Shown here: in pieces, positions 56,773-64,000 of the stretch | Layout: every line of letters starts with the position of its first letter | How positions within the stretch are numbered: the stretch's first letter is position 1 | Origin: Streptomyces phaeochromogenes | Lineage (GTDB): Bacteria > Actinomycetota > Actinomycetes > Streptomycetales > Streptomycetaceae | NCBI RefSeq assembly: GCF_001418655.1 | Contig: NZ_LIQZ01000159.1 | Span: forward strand, 1 to 64,000 | Length of the DNA: 64,000 bases | Reading direction: 5' to 3' | Program-made: the position numbers and the translations under genes | The notes under the pieces: model-generated | Seen by the model: only the letters and a program-made list of their open reading frames with translations | Database searches by the model: none | Told to the model about the DNA's origin: nothing

Positions 56773-57711
56773 ATGCGTGTGTTCGTCACCGGCGCGTCCG
56801 GCTGGATCGGTTCGGCCGTCGTTCCGGAGCTCATCGGCGCCGGCCACCAGGTCGTCGGGCTCGCCCGCTCGGACGCCTCGGCCGTCGCTCTCGTCGAGGC
56901 CGGCGCCGAGGTGCGCCGCGGCACGCTCGACGATCTCGACACCCTGCGCGACACGGCTGCCGAGTCCGACGGCGTGATCCACCTCGCCTTCAAGCACGAC
57001 ATCGCGTTCAGCGGCGGCTTCGAGGACGCCGCCGACGCGGACCGGCTCGCCATCGACACCTTCGGCGAGGCGCTCGCCGGATCCGACCGCCCGTTCGTCA
57101 TCGCGTCCGGGACGCTCGGGCTGGCGCCGGGGCGGGTCGCCACCGAGCAGGACGGTCAGGCGTCGTCCGGCCCGGCCGGCGGCCACTGGGGCGCAGGCCC
57201 GCTCAAGCGGCTGGCCAACGCCCACGCCACGGCCGCCCTCGCGGACCGCGGCGTCCGCTCCTCCGTCGTACGGCTTCCCCCGACCGTGCACGGCGACGGG
57301 GACCACGGTTTCATGGCCACCGCGGTGAGCATCGCCCGCGAGAAGGGCGTATCCGGCTACATCGGCGACGGCGCCAACCGCTGGCCCGCCGTGCACCGGT
57401 CCGACGCCGCGCACCTCTTCCGCCTCGCACTGGAGAGCGCTCCGGCCGGCTCCACGCTGCACGCGATCGCGGACCAGGGCGTGCCGATACGTGCCGTCGC
57501 CGAGGTGATCGGGCGGCAGCTCGGTCTGCCCGTGGCCTCGGTCTCCCCCGACGACGCGGCCGGGCACTTCACCTGGCTGGCCGCCTTCCTCGCCATGGAC
57601 AGCCCCGTCTCCAGCGCGTACACCCGCGAACTGCTGGGGTGGCAGCCGACCGGGCCCGGGCTCCTCGACGACCTCGACAAGGGCCACTACTTCGCCGCCC
57701 CGTCCGTCTGA
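56773..57711 (+). CDS. NAD-dependent epimerase/dehydratase (extended/atypical SDR)
   Basis: A 312-residue Rossmann-fold protein with the nucleotide motif VTGASGWIGSAVV (residues 5-17), an acidic LDDLDTL strand and the SDR-type ANRWPAVHRSDAAHLFRLAL block. The canonical Tyr-x3-Lys is not evident, so it may be an atypical SDR (NAD(P)-binding reductase or sensor). ATG 56773 is preceded by GGAGG. It is divergent from the TetR gene and almost certainly repressed by it. The substrate is unknown. Confidence 0.87.
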   Translation: MRVFVTGASGWIGSAVVPELIGAGHQVVGLARSDASAVALVEAGAEVRRGTLDDLDTLRDTAAESDGVIHLAFKHDIAFSGGFEDAADADRLAIDTFGEALAGSDRPFVIASGTLGLAPGRVATEQDGQASSGPAGGHWGAGPLKRLANAHATAALADRGVRSSVVRLPPTVHGDGDHGFMATAVSIAREKGVSGYIGDGANRWPAVHRSDAAHLFRLALESAPAGSTLHAIADQGVPIRAVAEVIGRQLGLPVASVSPDDAAGHFTWLAAFLAMDSPVSSAYTRELLGWQPTGPGLLDDLDKGHYFAAPSV

Positions 57712-57813
57712 CCGCCCCACGGTTTCCACCCGACGGCACCGGCCCGCCACCGGCACCGACCGACCCCGCCGGCCCTCGACACAGCAGCCGATCCACCGTA
57801 CGTACAACGGCAG

Positions 57814-57840
57814 TTGGAGATGGCGGACGATTTCTATACT
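57814..57840 (+). promoter_or_regulatory. Promoter for leaderless LLM oxidoreductase transcript
   Basis: TTGGAG (57814-57819) and TATACT (57835-57840), spacer 15 nt. The ATG at 57847 begins 7 nt after the -10, where transcription should start, so the message is probably leaderless. The spacer is slightly short. Confidence 0.5.
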
Positions 57841-57846
57841 GGACCG

Positions 57847-58830
57847 ATGATCACCGTTCCGCTCAGCGCGCTCGAAGTGGCCATGGTCCAGACGGGTACT
57901 CCGGCCGAGGACACGTTGCGAGACACCACCGAGTTCGCCCGACGCGTCGAAGAGCTCGGTTATCTGCGGCTCTGGTACGCCGAGCATCACCATTCCCCGG
58001 CCATCGGAGCGTTCCCGCCCGTCGTACTGACCGCCCACGCGGCCGCGTCGACGGCGTCCATCCGGCTCGGCTCGGGGGGCGTTCTCGCTCCGAACCACGC
58101 CCCGATCATGCTGGCGGAGCAGTTCGGCACGCTGGCCGCGCTGCACGGGGGCCGGATCGACCTGGGCATCGGCCGGGGCCCGGGCACGTTCGACGAATCC
58201 ACGGCGCGGGCCCTGCGCCGCGGGGCCGGTCCGACGACGGACGACGAGTACCGCGACGACGTGTCGTCGACGCTGCGGCTCCTGGTGGACGAGGTCGGGC
58301 TGGACCCGCTCCCCGAGCCATGGCTGCTGTCCTCCAGCACGGCCGGTGCCGCGCTCGCCGCGGAACTCGGACTGCCGATCGCCTTCGCCCATCACATCCG
58401 TCCCGACAACACCCTGGCCTCGCTCGCCCACTACCGCGAGCGCTTCTCCCCGTCCCGCTGGTGCGCGAGCCCGCGCGTGCTGGTCTGCGTGGAAACGGTG
58501 TGCGCCGAGACGGACGAGGAGGCGGCCCGACTCGTCGGCCCGATGGACGTCATCAAGGTCGGGCTCCTCCAGGGGCGAGGCGGCATCCCCTTCCCCACGC
58601 CCGAAGAGGCAGCCGCCCACTCGTTCACCGCGGAAGAGGCACAGGTCCTGGCAGGCTTCCGCGCCCACCAGGCCCAGGGCTCACCCGAGACCGTCGCGAA
58701 GCAGCTGACAGACCTGGTGGACCTGACCGGAGCGGACGAACTCATGCTCGTAACGCCCGTCCATTCGCTGGCCGATCGGCTGCGGTCGTACGAACTCGTC
58801 AAGCAGCACGTCATGATGCCGACGGCCTGA
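57847..58830 (+). CDS. LLM-class flavin-dependent oxidoreductase
   Basis: A 327-residue luciferase-like monooxygenase family protein (TIM barrel, FMN or F420). Seen are the N-terminal TPAEDTLRDTTEFARRVEEL, the characteristic LWYAEHHHSPAIG, SIRLGSGGVLAPNHAPIMLA EQFGTL, RIDLGIGRGPG and the late VAKQLTDLVDLTGADELML. ATG 57847 is favoured because a TATACT box lies 7 nt upstream; an in-frame ATG in that box's spacer (57820) would lie upstream of the transcript. It is convergent with the FAD monooxygenase gene (32-nt gap). The cofactor and substrate are inferred only at family level. Confidence 0.88.
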   Translation: MITVPLSALEVAMVQTGTPAEDTLRDTTEFARRVEELGYLRLWYAEHHHSPAIGAFPPVVLTAHAAASTASIRLGSGGVLAPNHAPIMLAEQFGTLAALHGGRIDLGIGRGPGTFDESTARALRRGAGPTTDDEYRDDVSSTLRLLVDEVGLDPLPEPWLLSSSTAGAALAAELGLPIAFAHHIRPDNTLASLAHYRERFSPSRWCASPRVLVCVETVCAETDEEAARLVGPMDVIKVGLLQGRGGIPFPTPEEAAAHSFTAEEAQVLAGFRAHQAQGSPETVAKQLTDLVDLTGADELMLVTPVHSLADRLRSYELVKQHVMMPTA

Positions 58831-58862
58831 CCCAGGCCTGGCCCCACGACGGTGGTCGTTCG

Positions 58863-60056
58863 TCAAGGGCGCCGATCGGGACGCCGATCGTCAAGGACAT
58901 CCACCGCCCACCCCGTCGCCTGGGGCAGGAAGACGTGCTCGGCCGCGTACGCCGACATGCGGGCGTTCCGTGCCCGGGCCTCGTGGCCGTCCGGGAGGTG
59001 GAAGTCGTCGCCCGCCCGTGCGGAGTTGGCCTGCATGCTGGTGGCGGTCGCCAGGCGGCGGCGTACGTACCGGTCGAGGGCGTCGGGTACGTCGGCCGGG
59101 GTCGCACCCGTGAGGGCGTCGCCGAGTACGGCCGCGTCCATGATCGCCTGTGCCGCGCCCTGGGCCTGGAACGGGACCATCGCATGGGCGCTGTCGCCCA
59201 GCAGGGTCACCCGGCCGACGTTCCACCGCGCGAGCGGCACCCGCGTATGGATGCCGTAGCGGAACACCTGGCCCGCGCGTTCGAGGATGTCGAGCACCCG
59301 GGAGTCCCAGCCCTCGAACTCGCGCAGTTGCTCGCCCGGTTCCGCCCGAGCGGTCCACGACTCCGCCACCACGTGCGCCTCCGCCGTGACGACGGCCACG
59401 ACGTTGAGGAGCTCCCCACGACGCACCCAGTAGTGGACGAAGTGTCGGCCCGGACCGAGCCAGATGCCGAGGTCGGGCAGGTCCAGATCGGCCACCTGGT
59501 CGGCCGGGAGCAGCGCCCGGTAGGCGGCGGTCCCGGAGAAGACCGCCTTGTCCGCGCCGAAGAGCCACTGGCGGGCGGCGGACCGTATCCCGTCGGCGGC
59601 CACGACCAGGTCGGCGCGCAGGCGCTCGCCGCTCGCCGTCGTCACGGTGGCGGACTCGTCGTCCTGGTCGATGCCCACGACAACGGTGTTCAGACGCACC
59701 GACGAGGGCGGCACCGCGGCGGCCAGGGCCTGATGCAGATCGGCCCGGTGGAGCAGCAGGTAGGGCGCCCCGAACGCCTCCTCGGCTTCACGCCCCAGCG
59801 CGTAGCGGCAGATCTCGGCCCCGTCGGACCAGGTGCGGAAGCTCAGGTGGGAGGGGCGGGCGGCCTGTGCGGCGACCGCGTCGAGTAGGTCCAGCCGGCG
59901 CAGCAGACGCGTGGCGTTGGGCGCGAGCTGGATCCCGGCACCGATCTCGGTGAACCGAGCCGCCTGCTCGACCAGCGTGACCTCGTGACCGGCCCGGCGC
60001 AGGCTCGCCGTCGCCGCCAGTCCCCCGATACCCGCTCCCACGACGACCGCTCGCAT
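58863..60056 (-). CDS. FAD-dependent monooxygenase (salicylate-hydroxylase-like)
   Basis: A 397-residue class A flavoprotein monooxygenase. The FAD Rossmann motif is VVVGAGIGGLAATASLRRAG (4-23), the DG motif is VVAADGIRSAARQWLF and the second FAD motif is VTLLGDSAHAMVPFQAQGAA. It would hydroxylate an aromatic or related substrate with NAD(P)H and O2. ATG 60056 (MRAVVVGAG) fits the family; an upstream in-frame start at 60179 adds 41 unlikely residues. Monocistronic. Confidence 0.9.
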   Translation of the reverse strand: MRAVVVGAGIGGLAATASLRRAGHEVTLVEQAARFTEIGAGIQLAPNATRLLRRLDLLDAVAAQAARPSHLSFRTWSDGAEICRYALGREAEEAFGAPYLLLHRADLHQALAAAVPPSSVRLNTVVVGIDQDDESATVTTASGERLRADLVVAADGIRSAARQWLFGADKAVFSGTAAYRALLPADQVADLDLPDLGIWLGPGRHFVHYWVRRGELLNVVAVVTAEAHVVAESWTARAEPGEQLREFEGWDSRVLDILERAGQVFRYGIHTRVPLARWNVGRVTLLGDSAHAMVPFQAQGAAQAIMDAAVLGDALTGATPADVPDALDRYVRRRLATATSMQANSARAGDDFHLPDGHEARARNARMSAYAAEHVFLPQATGWAVDVLDDRRPDRRP

Positions 60057-60286
60057 GCCACGCCCCCATGCCGACCGCTCAACTGCGACGACCTCACATC
60101 GGTGAACCCGGTCGTCGGCCGTCGGCCCGCGCAGGCTATCGAACACAACTCCACTGCCGTACGGGGCATTTCGGCCCACGTTGAGGCTGTTGCGTGCCGC
60201 TCGAAGGGAGGTGGCGTGCCGCCAGGACGACGGCCGAAGAACGCTGTTGACGTCCGGCCGGGTGTCACGTGTGGTGGCGCTCCGTC

Positions 60287-62161
60287 ATGATGCTGGCACT
60301 ACAACGGCATGCCAGCAGGGGGCAGAGCGTGCAACACAAACGCCACGCGAGGCTGGGCGCGGCAGCGGCCGGGGCCTTGGCGCTGGTAACCGTCCTGCTG
60401 GGGCCGGTGACGAACTACGCGAGCGAGTCCGTTCCCGGCTGGGCGCGCAGCCCATGGGTGGCCTGGTGCGTCTTCGCGCTGCTCGCGCTCCTCGGCACGG
60501 CCCTGGGTCTGGCGAGCAGACGCCTCGATCTGGAGGCGCCGGTTTCCAGCCAACTGCTTCAGGTGGGCGCGACCGCCGCGACCGGGCTGAGCTCGCTTCG
60601 GGCTCCGCACGTCATTCCGGCTCTGGTGCGGGGCCGTGAGCCGGAACTGGCCGTCCTCACCCGCCTGTTACGGAATCCCGCGGACCGTTTCGCCGTGCTC
60701 TGCGGGGTGGGCGGCATCGGAAAGACCACCGTGGCCGCGACTCTGTGCGCCCAGGCGAAGAGCGCCGGATACACGGTGTTCTGGGTCCGGTGGCGCGATC
60801 ACGTCGATCTGGCGAAGCACCTCACCCAGGTCGCCCTCGCATGCGGCCTGCCGCTGAGTGCTCTGGAAAGGGCTCACGCGGGTCACGAGAACCTGCCCGA
60901 CACGGTGTGGCAGCAACTGGCCCGCACCCGCAAGTGGCTGATGGTCATCGACGACGCGGACGAGACGAGCAGGATAGGCCCGGAGCCGGAGAAGATACGG
61001 AACTACCGAGGCTGGATCCGCCCGGAGGGCGGGGGTCTCCTGCTCGTGACGAGTCGGGACACCAGCACGGACACGTGGGGACCGTGTGCCGAGGTCCTGC
61101 GGCTCGCACCGCTGACCGTCCACGCGGCCGCGCAGGTCCTCGCGGACGCGGCCCCCAGAGCGGGAACGCTACGAGAGGCCGAGGCGCTGGCCACTCGCCT
61201 GGGCGGTCTGCCACTGGCTCTGCACTCGACGAGCGCCTACCTCACCAGGCCCACGAGCCGCTACCAGACCTTCATGGCGTACCGCGGCGCCCTGCTGGAC
61301 GACATGCACTCGCTTCTCGGGGCGGAAGACCCCAACGCCGCCGACCCCGAGGTGGCCCGGCAGGCCGTACGCCACACCTGGGAGCTCTCGCTTGACCAGC
61401 TGAGCAACGAAGGGCACTCGCTGGCACGCCCCTTGCTGCGGCTGCTCGCTCTCTTCGCGGAGGCGCCCGTACCCCTGTCTCTCGTCACACCGGGTCTGCT
61501 GGAGTCCGCTCTTCGAGCGACGGTCACCCAGGGAAGCCTGGACGCCGCGCTTGCCGGCCTGAACCGCTACGGACTCCTGGGTATCCCCGATGCCTCGGCG
61601 ACGAGCGGCGACGCCCGCACGATCACGCTGGACCCCCTGGTCCGCCAGATCAACATCATCGCCCTGACCGAAGAGGCCGCCGACGTCACTCGCTGGCATT
61701 CCGCCGTCGCGCAACATCTCGCCGACGCCGTGACGGCCATCCGCGCGAGCGGACGGTCCGGCTGGGCGGTGGCGCGCGTACTCGCCCTCCACATCCCTCT
61801 CCTGCTGCATCAGGACAGTCAGCTCCCGCTCGGCGACGCCCGCCGTCCGGTGCACTCTCTCGCCAATCTGCTGAAGGAGGCCGGTCTGAATGCCGAGCGG
61901 CTCGCTCTGCGTCAGATCATGCTGAACGTCGACAACCGTGTTCAGGGGCCCGAACACCGCGACACCCTCGCCAGTCGCGACAACCTGGCCGGCGCGCTGT
62001 TCGACCTCAGGGACTACCGGCAGGCCGCAGAGCTTCACCGCCAGACCCTCGACATCCGCCGGCGCACCTTGGGACCCGAGCACCCCGACACGCTCACCAG
62101 TCACAGCAGTCTCGCAGCGGCCCTCGCCGCCCTGGACCGGCCCACAGGACCGGCGGCGTAG
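60287..62161 (+). CDS. NB-ARC (STAND) ATPase with short TPR tail and membrane anchor
   Basis: A 624-residue protein. Two N-terminal hydrophobic helices (about residues 22-42 and 56-75) are followed by an NB-ARC domain: P-loop GVGGIGKTT (140-148), Walker B WLMVIDDAD, LLVTSRDTS sensor and GLPLAL (the GLPL motif). A winged-helix-like part and about two kinesin-light-chain-type TPRs (RQTLDIRRRTLGPEHPDTLT) close the protein. TPR arrays in this family are usually much longer, so this one ends early. The start could be ATG 60287, ATG 60290 or GTG 60329. A receptor kinase gene follows on the same strand. Probably a signal-transduction scaffold; target unknown. Confidence 0.82.
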   Translation: MMLALQRHASRGQSVQHKRHARLGAAAAGALALVTVLLGPVTNYASESVPGWARSPWVAWCVFALLALLGTALGLASRRLDLEAPVSSQLLQVGATAATGLSSLRAPHVIPALVRGREPELAVLTRLLRNPADRFAVLCGVGGIGKTTVAATLCAQAKSAGYTVFWVRWRDHVDLAKHLTQVALACGLPLSALERAHAGHENLPDTVWQQLARTRKWLMVIDDADETSRIGPEPEKIRNYRGWIRPEGGGLLLVTSRDTSTDTWGPCAEVLRLAPLTVHAAAQVLADAAPRAGTLREAEALATRLGGLPLALHSTSAYLTRPTSRYQTFMAYRGALLDDMHSLLGAEDPNAADPEVARQAVRHTWELSLDQLSNEGHSLARPLLRLLALFAEAPVPLSLVTPGLLESALRATVTQGSLDAALAGLNRYGLLGIPDASATSGDARTITLDPLVRQINIIALTEEAADVTRWHSAVAQHLADAVTAIRASGRSGWAVARVLALHIPLLLHQDSQLPLGDARRPVHSLANLLKEAGLNAERLALRQIMLNVDNRVQGPEHRDTLASRDNLAGALFDLRDYRQAAELHRQTLDIRRRTLGPEHPDTLTSHSSLAAALAALDRPTGPAA

Positions 62162-62193
62162 AGCAGCGAACGGCGGCGCAGGGCAGCGAGCCC

Positions 62194-62293
62194 GACTCGC
62201 CGCAGACCCGACTCGCCGCAGACCCGCCCCGCCCCGCCGCAGACTCTGCGCAGACGACTCGCCACAGACTCGGCACAAACGCGGCACAGACCC
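62194..62293. repeat. Tandem repeat GACTCGCCGCAGACCC and decayed copies
   Basis: The 16-nt unit occurs twice without change (62194-62209 and 62210-62225). Degenerate GACTCGCCACAGACTCGGCA-type versions continue to about 62293. It fills most of the gap between the NB-ARC gene stop and the kinase promoter. Confidence 0.6.
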
Positions 62294-62415
62294 GGCCCAA
62301 CACGCTCACTCGGCCCACCTCCGCGCGCCCCGCCAACTACGCTGCTCCTCGATTCAACTACCAGGCCGCGACGCGTTGTTGGAGCGGCGAGGCCGATCCC
62401 TGGGGTGCAGCTTTC

Positions 62416-64000
62416 ATGAAGAACCTTCAGCCTTCGGATCCGTCGTCCATCGGCGGCTACCCGCTTCTGAACCGGCTCGGGGCGGGAGGCATGGGGCAGG
62501 TGTTCCTGTCCCGTACGCCGTCCGGGCGTCTGCTGGCGCTGAAGACGATCCGTGAGGATCTCAGCAGTGATCCGGGGTTCGAGGAGCGGTTCGCGCGCGA
62601 GATACGCAACAGCGACCGGGTGCGCTCGCCGTGGACCGTGACCGTCGTGGACTACAGCCCGCCGGGCCAGCGTCCGCAGTGGCTGGCCACCGAGTACGTA
62701 CCGGCGCCGTCGCTCGACGAATGGGTGGCGCGCCACGGCCCGCTGCCCGAGGCCGCGGTCCTCTCGCTCGCCGCCGAACTGTGCGGCGCGCTGCAGTCGG
62801 TACACCAGGCCGACCTCACGCACCGGGACGTGAAGCCGGGCAACGTCCTGCTGGCCCGCGACCGTCCGCGGCTGATCGACTTCGGCATCGCGCGGGCCGC
62901 CGACGACCCCCGGCACACCCAGGTCGGCGGAGTTCTCGGTTCGCCCGGCTTTCTCGCGCCGGACCAGGCCGTCGGTGGTGTGCCGGCCGAGCCCGCCGAC
63001 GTGTTCTCGCTGGCCGCGGTCCTGGTGTACGCCGCCACCGGTCACGGCCCGTTCGCGCGCCCGCAGGAGAACGTGGCCATGGCCGCCCTGGTCTACCGGG
63101 CCGTCCACGAGGCGCCCGACCTCCAGGGCGTTCCGCCGACCCTGGTCCCCGTACTCGCCTCATGTCTGGCCAAGGCTCCGGGCGACCGCCCCACCGCGGC
63201 CGAGCTGGGCAGGCGCCTGGAGCAGATCGGCGCCCGTACCGGCAACTGGCCGGACGTCCGCCCGCCGGCCCTCGCCACGGAACTGACGGCGCACGAGCAG
63301 CCGACGCACACCCTCGTCGACCCGCGGCCCGACCTCCCGCCCGACCTGCGAGCCGGCTCGCAGACCCACGCGCAGCCGCACCTCCCGCACCAGCAGCAGA
63401 CCCAGTCCTTCACGGCTCCCGGCCCCGATCACCCGGCCGCCGGGCCGACCCTGGACAGCACCGTCCTGGCCGCCCCCGGCACGCCCGAAAGACGCCGGCG
63501 CCCCCTCTGGCAGGTCGTCGCCGTCACCGCGGCGGCCGTCGTCGCCGTGGCTGCCGTCTCGGTCGCCGCGTACGCCGGTATGTCCGGTTCCGGTTCGGGT
63601 TCGTCGGACGACTCCTCCGGTGGCGCGAAGACCCGGCCCTCGGCCTCTGCCGAGGTCACGAAGCCGGTGAAGCCGGCGAGCCCGGTACGCAGGAGCCTCG
63701 AGGCCGTGTACGACCTGGGCGTCGGAGAGTCCGTGCAGACCACCAAGACGAAGCTGGTCATGCAGCGGGACGGCAACCTCGTGATCACCGACAAGCAGGA
63801 CCGCCCCCTCTGGGCCGCCGCGACATCCGGCACAGGCAACACCGCCCGCTTCCAGGACGACGGCAATCTGGTGGTCCACAACAGCGCCGGGAAACCCGTG
63901 TGGGCCTCGCAGACGTTCGGCCACCCGGGAGCGGTCCTGGTCCTCCAGGCCGACGGCAACGTCGTGATCAAGTCCGGCGAGGCCGTGCTGTGGGCGGCGA
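62416..64000 (+). CDS. Receptor Ser/Thr protein kinase with bulb-lectin-type sensor (3' truncated by window)
   Basis: A PknB-family (Hanks-type) kinase, 528 codons visible before the window ends. The kinase domain (15-270) has the Gly loop LGAGGMGQVF, Lys43 (LLALKTIRED), HRDVKPGNVLL with Asp138, and DFGIA with Asp155. The APE motif reads APD, common in actinomycetes. A Pro/Gln/His-rich juxtamembrane linker precedes one transmembrane helix (about 364-388, VVAVTAAAVVAVAAVSVAAY). Outside the membrane, instead of PASTA repeats, are beta-prism bulb-lectin repeats (MQRDGNLVITD, FQDDGNLVVHN, LQADGNVVIKS with the Gln/Asp/Asn/Val pattern of mannose sites). It may sense a glycan. ATG 62416 has no strong ribosome site; the NB-ARC gene precedes it. 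Confidence 0.88.
   Translation, partial: MKNLQPSDPSSIGGYPLLNRLGAGGMGQVFLSRTPSGRLLALKTIREDLSSDPGFEERFAREIRNSDRVRSPWTVTVVDYSPPGQRPQWLATEYVPAPSLDEWVARHGPLPEAAVLSLAAELCGALQSVHQADLTHRDVKPGNVLLARDRPRLIDFGIARAADDPRHTQVGGVLGSPGFLAPDQAVGGVPAEPADVFSLAAVLVYAATGHGPFARPQENVAMAALVYRAVHEAPDLQGVPPTLVPVLASCLAKAPGDRPTAAELGRRLEQIGARTGNWPDVRPPALATELTAHEQPTHTLVDPRPDLPPDLRAGSQTHAQPHLPHQQQTQSFTAPGPDHPAAGPTLDSTVLAAPGTPERRRRPLWQVVAVTAAAVVAVAAVSVAAYAGMSGSGSGSSDDSSGGAKTRPSASAEVTKPVKPASPVRRSLEAVYDLGVGESVQTTKTKLVMQRDGNLVITDKQDRPLWAAATSGTGNTARFQDDGNLVVHNSAGKPVWASQTFGHPGAVLVLQADGNVVIKSGEAVLWAA

Noticed and set aside
62194..62293. CRISPR array at the 16-nt repeats
   Set aside because: Units are directly adjacent with no spacers, and no cas genes are present.

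Overview
The window is high-GC chromosomal DNA from an actinomycete, almost certainly a Streptomyces. Supporting signs are the strong GC bias at third codon positions, frequent GTG and TTG starts, mycothiol conjugate amidase (Mca), GTP-dependent PEP carboxykinase, a DUF4307 protein, DrrAB-type transporters, many TetR/PadR/MarR regulators, and a dispersed GCGCAGTTCCCCGCGCCCC hairpin. I saw no rRNA, tRNA, CRISPR array or complete insertion sequence.

Region 1 (1-39,530) is mainly core chromosome. In order it holds: a D-amino-acid pair (deaminase, D-aminoacylase); a secreted trypsin-like protease; an AlaA-like aminotransferase; a four-gene cluster of solute-binding protein, TelA, VWA lipoprotein and membrane protein; PEP carboxykinase; a haemolysin-III/PAQR protein; an MFS pump with its TetR regulator; a tightly overlapping four-gene operon of three glycosyltransferase-type membrane proteins and a galactose-oxidase-like copper radical oxidase; a DUF255 thioredoxin-like protein; an ATPase/TPR protein with an unusual P-loop; mca; DUF4307; greA; a DrrAB-type ABC exporter; threonine dehydratase; MarR; a sigma-like factor; and cystathionine gamma-synthase.

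Region 2 (39,735-55,986) is an accessory island. It opens with an msrA gene that has lost an internal active-site segment. The 3' end of msrA then recurs twice more downstream, each copy ending at its own stop codon. Small genes of the kind found in polymorphic-toxin immunity loci sit exactly at these ends (an unnamed family, DUF5958, DUF3885). Further in are a predicted inactive trypsin-fold protein, DUF4291 (one complete gene plus two complementary remnants), an Imm32-like short frame, a leucine-rich-repeat-variant protein, DUF1905, a PadR/quinone-reductase/SnoaL group, an integrase remnant and a frameshifted DUF5829 gene. A palindromic element of about 51 nt is scattered through it in full and half copies. 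An intact msrA lies inside the island on the other strand. I read the region as repeated capture of orphan immunity-type cassettes at the msrA 3' end.

Region 3 (56,040-64,000) returns to ordinary content: a TetR/epimerase divergent pair with two operator palindromes, a luciferase-like oxidoreductase with a leaderless promoter, an FAD monooxygenase, an NB-ARC/TPR protein, and a Ser/Thr kinase with a bulb-lectin-type extracellular sensor that runs off the window end.
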